Origin: Myxococcales bacterium UBA1238
GTDB taxonomy: Bacteria; Myxococcota_A; Bradymonadia; UBA7976; UBA1532
Reading direction: 5' to 3'
Assembly (NCBI GenBank): GCA_002309015.1
Contig: DBWM01000044.1
Coordinates: 1 to 27,853, forward strand
DNA: 27,853 bases
The notes under the pieces were generated by a model, which did not search any database, was not told where the DNA came from, and saw only the letters and a program-made list of their open reading frames with translations. The number at the start of each line of letters is the position of its first letter. Position 1 is the first letter of the stretch. Shown here piece after piece: positions 1 to 7,244 of this stretch. The translations under genes and the position numbers were made by a program.

Positions 1-549
1 TTCAGAAGCCGGCTCGACGCAGCGGTTGTTGTCGCAAATCAGCGTACGAGGGGTACAGTAGATGTCGCCCTCCTGGCAGTTCATGGCGTAACGGTCGCAG
101 TCCGCGTTGGTCTCGCAGCAGTCTGCTTTGTGGAACACGACGCATTCATCGCCGATGATCGTCGATGTGTCGCAGGCGTTTCGCGGCACCGGGCAAGTCA
201 CGTAAATCGGATAGCAATAACAGAAGCCTTCATCGCAGTCGCATTCCATCCCTTCTTCGGCCACGCAGTCGTTACGGGTTTCGCAAACCTGAGGAATATA
301 TTCGCAGAAGCCATCGAATCCGCAGCTCCAGCCATTGCCGTAAGACATCCTGCAATCGGAGTCGCTCCAGCATTCCGGTGAGTAACAACCGCCGTACTCG
401 TAGCAATCGCAGTCGTAGTACTCACAGTCGTAACAACCGTCACCCTGACAGTCGTCGAACTTATCCATCAACCATTCGATGTTGCAGCCCGCAGCCAAAA
501 CCAACACCGAACCCAAAGCACCACGCATCACTTTGTGGATCCAGATCAT
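1..549 (-). CDS. Cys-rich lipoprotein, 3' end cut by window edge
   Basis: The minus-strand frame is open from an ATG at 549 to the window edge, 183 codons with no stop. AGGAA lies about 8 nt upstream of the ATG. The N-terminus is a lipoprotein signal: a short basic stretch, a hydrophobic core and the lipobox LAAGC with Cys22 as the lipidated residue. The rest is extraordinarily Cys-rich, about 27 Cys in 183 residues, many in Asp-Cys or Cys-x-Cys settings mixed with Tyr, Glu and Gly. This looks like a disulfide-stabilised secreted repeat protein of the kind seen in myxobacterial-type genomes. No enzymatic domain is recognised. It is probably exported by Sec and anchored to a membrane; its function is unknown. 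The true C-terminus lies outside the window. Confidence 0.8.
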   Translation of the reverse strand, partial: MIWIHKVMRGALGSVLVLAAGCNIEWLMDKFDDCQGDGCYDCEYYDCDCYEYGGCYSPECWSDSDCRMSYGNGWSCGFDGFCEYIPQVCETRNDCVAEEGMECDCDEGFCYCYPIYVTCPVPRNACDTSTIIGDECVVFHKADCCETNADCDRYAMNCQEGDIYCTPRTLICDNNRCVEPASE

Positions 550-694
550 CTCTCATTCCTTTCAAATTGGAGAACTCAAACGCTGCGGATTTAAGCAAAG
601 GAAACCTATCAAGATCAAATGATGGGCCGTTTTTTTTCGCATTTTTTGAACAAAAATTTGTTTGCACAGGCGTTTTTGACTATCAAATCACGAG
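550..694. other. AT-rich intergenic stretch
   Basis: This AT-rich pocket separates two minus-strand genes in otherwise GC-rich DNA. It contains a T8 and a T6 run (plus-strand sense) and a short dyad, AACAAA-AA-TTTGTT, near 649-662. It probably holds the promoter of the Cys-rich lipoprotein: on the minus strand TTGATC is followed after about 18 nt by TTAAAT. The match is weak and the assignment is an inference. Confidence 0.3.
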
Positions 695-1027
695 TTACGC
701 ATAACGCGCATCGGTGATCGGCTCTTCCCAAATCACCACGCCGTCCGAGAGCGCATCGACGGTTTCTTTGAGAATTTTGAAATATTCAGCCTCGCGCTTT
801 TTGGATCGGCGGCCTTTGGCCTGATAGACGGTCCGGCAAAAATACGCGTCGTACGAGATCGCAAAATCCTCCGGATCGTTGTGCGGAAAAAAGCTGACCG
901 CAATCTGGTACTGAATCCGGCCCGCTTCGGAATCCGCAATGATCAGCACCAAAGCCGCGTGGCGCTCCGTGCCGTTAAAAGAAGCCTGAGCCTGAAAACA
1001 TTGCTGGTAAACGTTGATGGTCGCCAT
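695..1027 (-). CDS. Hypothetical protein, 110 aa
   Basis: The frame is open further upstream to 1243, but the ATG at 1027 is chosen because GGAAGGA sits about 5 nt in front of it. The upstream extension is Arg-rich and reads like translated non-coding DNA. The product begins MATINVYQQCFQAQ and ends near IWEEPITDARYA. It contains a stretch of hydrophobic, beta-rich sequence (AALVLIIADS, IQYQIAVSFF) and a Lys/Arg-rich segment (KGRRSKKREAEY). There is no signal peptide or membrane segment, so it is probably cytoplasmic. I do not recognise a family. It lies divergently from the sulfatase-like gene, with 187 bp between the two starts. Confidence 0.6.
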   Translation of the reverse strand: MATINVYQQCFQAQASFNGTERHAALVLIIADSEAGRIQYQIAVSFFPHNDPEDFAISYDAYFCRTVYQAKGRRSKKREAEYFKILKETVDALSDGVVIWEEPITDARYA

Positions 1028-1132
1028 TTGATCCTTCCCTGCATGCCTGCGGTTCGCCCGACGGCGCATCCTCTCCGCGAAACGGACAGCGAAGTCAACT
1101 GAACACCCCTGGGGCCTCGCGCGTCGAAGGCG

Positions 1133-1162
1133 TTGTAGCTCTATCGCACAATGTGGTATAGG
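1133..1162 (+). promoter_or_regulatory. Candidate sigma70-type promoter for the sulfatase-like gene
   Basis: TTGTAG (1133-1138) and TATAGG (1157-1162) are separated by 18 nt and lie about 50 nt before the ATG at 1215. Both boxes are imperfect matches to the E. coli consensus. The location is right but the assignment is only a suggestion. Confidence 0.3.
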
Positions 1163-1214
1163 CCGCGATTCAACGCGCTCTTTTAAGGCGCATCTTTTTT
1201 GAAAGGAGTTTGCC

Positions 1215-3338
1215 ATGCGAGGCCTCATCTTTTTGTTTCTCACGCTTTGGGCGGCGTTCGCTTTTGGAAACCCCAGCGACGGTTACAACCTGCGTTCCAA
1301 CTGGCCCCTGGCGCACAGCTGGCGCGACGGCGTGGTGGCCGACGCTTCACTGCCGGGCTTCATCAAATACACGCGGGATCGCGGATCCAAATGGAAGTAC
1401 GACGCCAAGGTTGCAGGACGCTCCGCCGCGCTCTGCCCAGGCCTTCAGGCCAACCTCTGGCTGCCCGTGACCACCGATCTGGCGGGCAAGAACCTGGTGG
1501 TCGAAGCGGGGATTTACCCCTACGGCAGCAAAGTCGACGTCTTCGTCAACGACAAGAAGATCGGCAGCCCCAGCATCAAGTCGGGCGAATGGCAGAACAT
1601 CCGCGTCGCTTTGAAGGATGCACCCGAAGAGGGGATCGTGAAGGTGCGCCTTCATTTCGACAAAGCGCCCGAATCGAACGGCATGAAGACCGCAACCGCG
1701 CTCCGTTTTCTGCGCCTGGCCCTCGCCGATTCTCCCGCGCTGCCCGCCGATGAAGCGGGGCTCGCCGCAGCTTTGCCTTCGGTTGCAGGCGATCAGATCA
1801 AGCTGCCTCAGGGCGCGGGCCTCGACTGGTACGTCACGCCGCCCAAGGGCATGAAGCTTCAGGTTCAGAGCACGGGCGAACTGGAAGCGCTCGCCGCCCT
1901 GGACAGCAAGGCGCCCAAATCTTTGGGGAAGTCGGCGCAGCTTGCGATCGATCTCGATCAGGCCGGCGGACTCTCGGATGCCAAGCGCAAGGACTTAAAC
2001 GGTGCCCGCGCGATGCGCCTGATGCTCCGCGCCAACGCCGATTCACAGCTGAGCGGCCGCATCGCCGGCGGAACTTCGCAGGAACCCACCATCAAGAAGC
2101 CCAAGTACATCGTGTTCTGGATGATCGACGCGATGCGCGCCGACAAATGGAAGAGCAGCGCGATCCCGAATCCTCACAAGCGCCAGGCCGACACCCCCAA
2201 CATCGACGCGATCGCCAAGGAAGCCTTCGTGGCCGATCCCTACATGATCCAGGGCAACGAATCCAAGGTGAGCCACGCGACCCTCTTCACCGGCGTCTAT
2301 CCCGTCGTCCACCGCATGGTCAGCGATCAGGATCTGCTCAACGACAAGTTCACCACCATCGCCGAAATGCTGAAGGGCGCGGGCTATTACACCAAGGGCT
2401 TCGGCGCCAACGGCTACGTGAGCGACCGCTGGAACTTCGTGCAGGGCTTCGATCAGTTCAACAACTTCGTGCGCGAGCAGAAGGGCGTGAGCGCCGAGGC
2501 GATCTATAAGGCCGCCAAAGGCTGGATCCCCAAAGGCAAAGACAAGCCCTTCTATCTCTTCTTAGGCACCGTCGACCCGCACGTCACCTATCGCTCCCAC
2601 GAAGGCATCATCGAAAAATACGACGGCAAGGGATACAACGGTCCCTACAAGAAGGCTCTCCTGGGCGAAGAGCTCGGCAAGATCAAGCAAAAGGGTGCCC
2701 CGAGCGAGCGCGAACAGAAGCGCATCGAAGCTCTGTATGAGAATGAGATCGATTACAACGACGGCTTCCTCGGCAAACTCGTTCAGTTGTTAAAGGACGA
2801 AGGGATCTGGGACGAGACGATGCTCATCATCACCGCCGATCACGGCGACGAATTCTGGGAGCACGGATCCTGCGGCCACGGCCACAACCTGAATCAGGAG
2901 CTCGTGCGCGTCCCGATGATCATCCGCTACCCTGGCGTCTTCCCCGCAAAGTCCTCGAGCGCAGGCTTCGAAGGCGCCGATCTGCTCCCCACCCTCGCCC
3001 AAATCACCGGCGCCAAGCTCCCCAAGGAAGCCCAGGGCGCGAGCATGCTCCCCTACGCCTACAGCGACGGCGTCTACCCGAACGCGATGATCGCCTCCCA
3101 GGGCGTGGGCCAGCATACGCTTCAGGTGGGCAACTCGAAGATCATCTATTCGAGCGATTCCTCTTACAAGATCTTCGACGTCGCCGCCGATCCCAATGAG
3201 AAGCAGGGCATCACCCAGGGCCACACCGTCCTCACCCTGGCCTCCTTCGACCCCCTGAGCCTCTTCTTCTCGCGCTCCACCGAATGGAAGAAAGCCGTCT
3301 ACGGCGCTCCCAACAACCTGATCGGCGAGATCAAGTAA
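1215..3338 (+). CDS. Secreted sulfatase / alkaline-phosphatase-superfamily hydrolase
   Basis: 707 aa. The start is supported by GAAAGGAG about 7 nt upstream and by the signal peptide it exposes (MRGLIFLFLTLWAAFAFG). Residues about 25-290 form an extra N-terminal region with beta-rich, possibly carbohydrate-binding-like sequence. The sulfatase-type core begins near residue 297 (WMIDAMRADKW, first metal-binding Asp). It continues with the nucleophile region SKVSHATLFTG (around residue 350) and the metal motif TADHGDEFWEHG (around residue 541), followed by GHGHNLNQELVRVPMIIRYPG-type sequence typical of sulfatases. The family hydrolyses sulfate or phosphate esters. The nucleophile position has Ser without the Pro and Arg of the C/S-x-P-x-R formylglycine signature, so the substrate and even the ester type are uncertain. 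The protein acts in the periplasm or outside. It is transcribed alone and converges on the ankyrin gene. Confidence 0.85.
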   Translation: MRGLIFLFLTLWAAFAFGNPSDGYNLRSNWPLAHSWRDGVVADASLPGFIKYTRDRGSKWKYDAKVAGRSAALCPGLQANLWLPVTTDLAGKNLVVEAGIYPYGSKVDVFVNDKKIGSPSIKSGEWQNIRVALKDAPEEGIVKVRLHFDKAPESNGMKTATALRFLRLALADSPALPADEAGLAAALPSVAGDQIKLPQGAGLDWYVTPPKGMKLQVQSTGELEALAALDSKAPKSLGKSAQLAIDLDQAGGLSDAKRKDLNGARAMRLMLRANADSQLSGRIAGGTSQEPTIKKPKYIVFWMIDAMRADKWKSSAIPNPHKRQADTPNIDAIAKEAFVADPYMIQGNESKVSHATLFTGVYPVVHRMVSDQDLLNDKFTTIAEMLKGAGYYTKGFGANGYVSDRWNFVQGFDQFNNFVREQKGVSAEAIYKAAKGWIPKGKDKPFYLFLGTVDPHVTYRSHEGIIEKYDGKGYNGPYKKALLGEELGKIKQKGAPSEREQKRIEALYENEIDYNDGFLGKLVQLLKDEGIWDETMLIITADHGDEFWEHGSCGHGHNLNQELVRVPMIIRYPGVFPAKSSSAGFEGADLLPTLAQITGAKLPKEAQGASMLPYAYSDGVYPNAMIASQGVGQHTLQVGNSKIIYSSDSSYKIFDVAADPNEKQGITQGHTVLTLASFDPLSLFFSRSTEWKKAVYGAPNNLIGEIK

Positions 3339-3365
3339 GCTTTTTCACGCATTTTCCCGCCCGCC

Positions 3366-3612
3366 CAACGCCTTCCCGAGCCTCGGGTCACCCATAAAAT
3401 TGCTGTCCAACGCAATCCCGAGTCTCGGGGCAAGCTGTAGATTTGCGGCGCAACGCAATCCCGAGCCTCGGGTTACCGCGCAGATTTGCAGCGCAACGCA
3501 ATCCCGAGTCTCAGGACTCACATGGAATTGCTGCCCAATGCAATCCCGAGCCTCGGGACAACATGTAAATTTGCAGCGCAACGCAATCCCGGGCCTCATG
3601 AACCCCTGGCGC
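3366..3612. repeat. 42/43-bp palindromic tandem repeat array, six units
   Basis: Units start at 3366, 3408, 3451, 3494, 3536 and 3579, giving steps of 42, 43, 43, 42 and 43 bp. Each begins with CAACGCAAT (first unit CAACGCCTT, fifth CAATGCAAT). It then has the dyad CCCGAG-Y-CTCGGG, perfect in units 1, 2, 3 and 5, with one mismatch in unit 4 and degenerate in unit 6. The remainder is more variable and has two flavours: 42-bp units ending in AATTGCTGYC (units 1 and 4) and 43-bp units ending in ATTTGCRGCG (units 2, 3 and 5). The array fills most of the gap between the convergent sulfatase-like and ankyrin genes. The alternating length breaks any reading frame, so the array is not coding. Confidence 0.9.
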
Positions 3613-3694
3613 CCCGCTGCCACATTCGAACGCGAAGCCTAAAAGAAGAGAGCGATAGCCCCCAACCCCACATTTCGCGCGTTCTCATCGCCCG

Positions 3695-4753
3695 CTATTT
3701 TTTCAAAAGCGCGCGCATCGCATCGCTTTTGGGCTCGATGCCTTTGTCGCTCACGATCTTCGGATCGGCACCCGCCTTGAGCAGCCGTTTGGCGGTCTCC
3801 ACCTGATCGTATTTGACGGCAAAGCAGAGCGAAATGCAGCCCTTTTTGTCTTTTGCGTTGGGATTGGCGCCCGCTTTGAGCAGCGTTTCGGTGATGGGCA
3901 GAAACTCGTCGGAGTTGACCGCAAACATCAGGGGCGTCGCGCCATCATTGGCATTGGCTTCGACGTTGGCCCCCGACTCCAAAAGCAATTTCACCGTATC
4001 CAGGTTGTTCCGACCGCTGGCCGTCATCAGCGCGGTGACCCCGTTTTTTTGCTGCGCGTTGACGTTTGCGCCCGCCTTTAAAAGCAGCCAGGCCCCTTCG
4101 CGATTGCCGCGATCGGCCGCCAGGATCAGCGCAGTGAGACCCTCTGCATTCGCAAGATTCACATCGGCGCCCAATGCGAGCAGGAGTTCCAGTATTTGCA
4201 GATGTTGACTGGAGGAAGCCGCCTCCAGGAGAGCGCTCCGGCCCTGCTCAGTGATCAGGTTGACATTGGCGCCCAGTTTTAAAAGCAGCTGCGCCTCGTT
4301 CCACTGATCCCTCGAAATCGCTGCAATGAGGGCGGTATCACCGTCCTGAAGCTTCGCGTTGACGTCGGCCCCCGCCTTTAAGAGCAGCTGCGCGACCTCT
4401 TCTTTTTTCTCTTGATGACTCCAGATGGCTGCAATGAGGGCCGTTTCACCGCTTGAACGCTTCGCGTTTGGATCCGCACCCGCCTTTAAGAGCAGCCTGA
4501 CCGCATCGGTTTTACCCTCCATGGCTGCGAGCATCAGCGGCGTTATCTCAGGGAGTTCATCGCATCCCAAAGCCTTGCTGTTGACATCTGCGCCCGATTG
4601 GATCAGCGCCTTCAGCGCGTCCAGATTGCCATCGAGAATCGCCTGCGCAAGCGGCGTCGAATGGGAGCAAAAGAGCTCGAACGCAGTTGCAACCTGAGGC
4701 GTCGCCAAAGCGAGCGCGAGGGCTGCGGCCAAATACATCAGAGATTTCTTCAT
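3695..4753 (-). CDS. Exported ankyrin-repeat protein, 352 aa
   Basis: The ATG at 4753 is chosen over an in-frame upstream TTG because GGAGGAT precedes it by about 5 nt and it exposes a clean signal peptide (MKKSLMYLAAALALALATP, cleavage near ATA-FE). The mature part is nine to ten ankyrin repeats of about 32-36 residues, with the usual G-x-TAL-x-x-A start and LLL-x-GA[DN]-x-N end. The last repeat is partial (KSDAMRALLKK). Ankyrin stacks bind partner proteins; here the binding surface would lie in the periplasm or outside the cell. No catalytic domain is present. A T13 run on the coding strand lies about 68 nt before the start. The gene is downstream of a broken BRCT-DUF1963 gene and converges on the sulfatase-like gene across the palindromic array. 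Confidence 0.9.
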   Translation of the reverse strand: MKKSLMYLAAALALALATPQVATAFELFCSHSTPLAQAILDGNLDALKALIQSGADVNSKALGCDELPEITPLMLAAMEGKTDAVRLLLKAGADPNAKRSSGETALIAAIWSHQEKKEEVAQLLLKAGADVNAKLQDGDTALIAAISRDQWNEAQLLLKLGANVNLITEQGRSALLEAASSSQHLQILELLLALGADVNLANAEGLTALILAADRGNREGAWLLLKAGANVNAQQKNGVTALMTASGRNNLDTVKLLLESGANVEANANDGATPLMFAVNSDEFLPITETLLKAGANPNAKDKKGCISLCFAVKYDQVETAKRLLKAGADPKIVSDKGIEPKSDAMRALLKK

Positions 4754-4820
4754 CGGATCCTCCGCGATGCGTTTTTGAAACAATCGCCACAAGTTGCGGC
4801 CGGCCGATGATAACGCGCTC

Positions 4821-4833
4821 AAAAAAAAAAAAA
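4821..4833. repeat. Homopolymer A13 (T13 on the minus strand)
   Basis: There are thirteen consecutive A on the plus strand, between the stop of the BRCT-DUF1963 pseudogene and the start of the ankyrin gene. Such a run is out of place in GC-rich DNA. On the coding strand it could be a U-tract for termination after the upstream gene, although I see no good stem before it. It could also be an AT-rich promoter element or a slippage-prone tract. Confidence 0.7.
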
Positions 4834-4888
4834 GCAACAGAAAAGTTTTGCAAGATTCTGATTCAGCCCTCACCTGCGGCAACGGGCA

Positions 4889-5938
4889 TCAGGCACAATC
4901 CCAGTTATAAAGAACATTTGAGAAGTCGCGGTTCTTCAGTTCTTCAGGCGTGCAGAAGAAACCGCAGATCCCGGAGTCGCCCCACATGATCTCTTCATCG
5001 GACTCGCTATCGATCTGAAGCAGCACAACCGTTTGATCCGCTTCACGAGGGTCATCCTGGGTGAATGCAGGATAGCCACCGATCTTATGTCCTGCGGAAT
5101 CGGCAAAATCCTCAACCCGCTCCGACGCCTCATCCGAAAGATCGGTCAGACAACGCGTTATCTTTCTCGGTAAAGAGAGCCGTAAAGTGATTATCGAGAT
5201 ACGACATGGCTTCCTGATCTTCAGCAAACGAGATGGCGTATTCGTCCTGTATCGGGAAGTCTCCATCGTCCGTCTGTGGGAGTTCGGCAAGCCACGCCTT
5301 CACCCTCTCAGGCGTAACCGTTTGGTCGACGGTTTCATACCAGACCACGCGCGACCCGCCGTCGGTCTCTAACCCGTACATTTCATCCTGCCCGATCCAG
5401 AATTGCAGCAACCCCGATTGCGGATAGTCCGGAAGAGAAGAAAGTGCCTTACAGTCGATTTGGGCAACCATCCGCAGCGGCATACCCTCCGCATCGAACG
5501 GCACAGCTTCTTTACTGGGCAGATAAGGCAAACCACCCGCATTGCTTCCAAACAGGGAGACAGGCTTTTTCGTCAGTTTTAAGCGAAGGAGCAGCTTCAG
5601 CGTGGTTTTCCTGATATCGTCGAGCAACTTTTCTGTCAGTTCTATCTGTTGCCCGACATCTTCCTCCTCGTCATCGGCATCGATCATCTCCAGGAAGTCA
5701 TCGTACGACATGATTCTGACGCCGTTTTTCACAGCATTCTGGAGTTTGGAGTTTTCGGAGTTGGGATCGGCGCAGACCTGGATCTCGAGATCTTTGATCA
5801 CACTGTCTTTGACTACATATTGACCCTCAACCATTTCAGCGAGTTCGGCACGCGTGTAGTCAGGGCAAGCCCCTGTAAAGCAGACCGAAGGGCGTTTTCC
5901 GCACCGTCATTTTGAGCTGGCGTTTCTTTCGCAGACAT
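4889..5938 (-). pseudogene. BRCT - YwqG-like (DUF1963) protein, disrupted by two frameshifts
   Basis: The reading starts at ATG 5938 (MSAKETPAQND..., AGGGG upstream). After about 11-18 codons the conserved sequence continues in another frame: PSVCFTGACPDYTRAEL, a typical BRCT start, followed by SKLQNAVKNGVRIMSYDDFLEMI, a typical BRCT end. After an acidic linker the DUF1963/YwqG domain follows (GLPYLPS, RMVAQIDCKAL, LLQFWIGQDEMYGL). Near 5150 that frame runs into a stop, and the domain's C-terminus continues one frame over (GHKIGGYPAFTQDDPR, LLQIDSESD, MWGDSGICGFF, VLYNWDCA, stop at 4889). The shifts are roughly -1 then +1, so the full span is 1050 nt, a multiple of three. BRCT domains bind phosphoproteins or nicked DNA; YwqG's function is unknown. 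An internal ATG at 5834 could still give a truncated protein. This is a decayed gene, or carries sequencing errors, or needs two recodings. Confidence 0.8.
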
Positions 5939-5977
5939 TGCTTTCCCCTTCTTCGTAAACCAGGGCGCCCCGCCGCC

Positions 5978-6673
5978 TCAGAACGCGTAGCCCGCATGGA
6001 GGAAGAGCATGTAATCGTCGGCATTGCGCGCGTCGTCGCCCCAGGCTTTCCAATGCCGCATCTTGCCTTCCAGCTGGTCCTTGGTCACAAAAAGGCCACC
6101 GCGCAAGTCGAGGCCCAAAAACAGGTGGTTCGTGATGAAGAAATCGGCCACCAGTTTGACGCCGAGGCTCGCAAAGCCCGATTCATACTGAGGGTCGCTC
6201 AGCACGAATTCGGTGCCAAACCCGCCCGACCACCGGAACACCTGTCCACAAACCCCGCCGTACGAAATCCAGAAGCCCAGCACATTGTCTTCGCGGAAGC
6301 CCTTTAAGGTGTCTTTTCGCAATTCCAGCTGCAGGAGCATCTGGTGCGTGTAAAACGGATAGTCTTCGTCGGTGAGCGGTTTTGCGCCAAACAACCGCCT
6401 CGTCATGTTGCCCAGCCAGTTGGCTTTCCAGGCGAAGCGATATGCCGCCGCAAGCTTTAAATCGGCGCTCGCATCGGCAGTAGGACTCAAAAGCACGCCA
6501 CCGCCCAAAGTGAGCTCCGAGCCCGAATGAAGAAACGCCGGTTTCTCGCCTGTGTCTTCATAGGTGATCTCCGGGAGCGCCTCCGCTGCGGGATCCGCCG
6601 CCACCTGCGCGCGGGTTTCGAGGGGCATCAAAGCGAGCGCCGCGAGGGCCATTCCTGTTTTCAAACCGTTCAT
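5978..6673 (-). CDS. Putative outer-membrane beta-barrel protein, 231 aa
   Basis: The ATG at 6673 is preferred over the one at 6691: AAGGA precedes it by about 7 nt and it begins a signal peptide (MNGLKTGMALAALALMP, cleavage near TRA-QV). The mature protein has alternating hydrophobic/polar strands rich in Gly and aromatics (ELTLGGGVLLSP, LKLAAAYRFAWKA, HLFLGLDLRGGLFV) and ends LFLHAGYAF. A C-terminal Phe of this type is characteristic of BamA-recognised barrels. The size fits an 8- to 10-stranded barrel. No specific family is recognised. It lies between the broken BRCT-DUF1963 gene and the cheB pair, all on the same strand. Confidence 0.7.
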   Translation of the reverse strand: MNGLKTGMALAALALMPLETRAQVAADPAAEALPEITYEDTGEKPAFLHSGSELTLGGGVLLSPTADASADLKLAAAYRFAWKANWLGNMTRRLFGAKPLTDEDYPFYTHQMLLQLELRKDTLKGFREDNVLGFWISYGGVCGQVFRWSGGFGTEFVLSDPQYESGFASLGVKLVADFFITNHLFLGLDLRGGLFVTKDQLEGKMRHWKAWGDDARNADDYMLFLHAGYAF

Positions 6674-6758
6674 CGCGATTCCTTCTGTCAAAAACGCGCC
6701 CGTTTATACAGAAGGAAGCGCATCCAAAGAAAGCGTCAGCAATGATCCCTTCCGGCCG

Positions 6759-7244
6759 TCACTCGCTGTCTTTCAAGGGCGTTGCGCTCAGCGCTGCGGC
6801 GGATGGCTCCTGAGCCTTCCAGAAAAAGAGGCCCTCCGCTTCGGCGAGGATCCGGAGCAGGCGCTGCAATTCGGCGTTCGGATCGTAAACCGAGAGATAA
6901 AGATCGTCGCCGCGAACCTCAATCAGGCATCGGGGCCCGGGAAGCAGCGCCCAGAGAGGGCGGCGGGTTTTTACGGTTTTGAGGACGCCCTGCACCAGCA
7001 GCGCGGGATCGGGGTTGAGGATCCAGGTCTCATCGCCTTCGAAGGCGACCTGCAGATCGAAGTAACAGTTGAGCTTTAAAAGGAGATGCCCAAAGCGGCG
7101 GTAAAGCGGGCGCAGGCGCGGAGGCTCCAGAAAATAGCGCTCCACGGCAAAAAAGGATCCCACGCTCCCATCGGGGACGCGCCAGGGCAAAAAATCGATC
7201 ACCCAGATCGCTTTATCGAGGAAGTCTTCGATCGAAACGGTCAC
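6759..7244 (-). CDS. Hypothetical protein translationally coupled to cheB, 161 aa
   Basis: The GTG start at 7244 overlaps the cheB stop in a GTGA arrangement, a strong sign of translational coupling. The frame extends upstream inside cheB but that part is the shadow of cheB. The product begins VTVSIEDFLDKAIWVIDFLPWRV. It contains mixed alpha/beta sequence (HLLLKLNCYFDLQVAFEGDE, CLIEVRGDDLYLSVYDP) and ends in a helix with LQRLLRILAEAEGLFFW. There is no signal peptide or membrane helix. I do not recognise a family. Coupling to a CheB-type methylesterase suggests the two products act together, for instance as a regulator or partner of CheB, but that is an inference from position only. Confidence 0.7.
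   Translation of the reverse strand: MTVSIEDFLDKAIWVIDFLPWRVPDGSVGSFFAVERYFLEPPRLRPLYRRFGHLLLKLNCYFDLQVAFEGDETWILNPDPALLVQGVLKTVKTRRPLWALLPGPRCLIEVRGDDLYLSVYDPNAELQRLLRILAEAEGLFFWKAQEPSAAALSATPLKDSE

Noticed and set aside
165..704. Plus-strand ORF of 179 codons opposite the Cys-rich lipoprotein
   Set aside because: Arg/Ser-rich composition without protein-like structure; the minus strand has a ribosome-binding site, signal peptide and regular cysteine pattern.
3366..3612. CRISPR array
   Set aside because: The sequences between conserved dyads are not unique spacers; they share two recurrent types. No cas gene is present.
3345..3623. Minus-strand ORF of 92 codons over the palindromic array, with repeated Arg-Asp-Cys and Pro-Arg-Leu motifs
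   Set aside because: The units alternate between 42 and 43 bp, so the peptide repeat shifts frame and the protein pattern is only a by-product of the DNA repeat. No ribosome-binding site.
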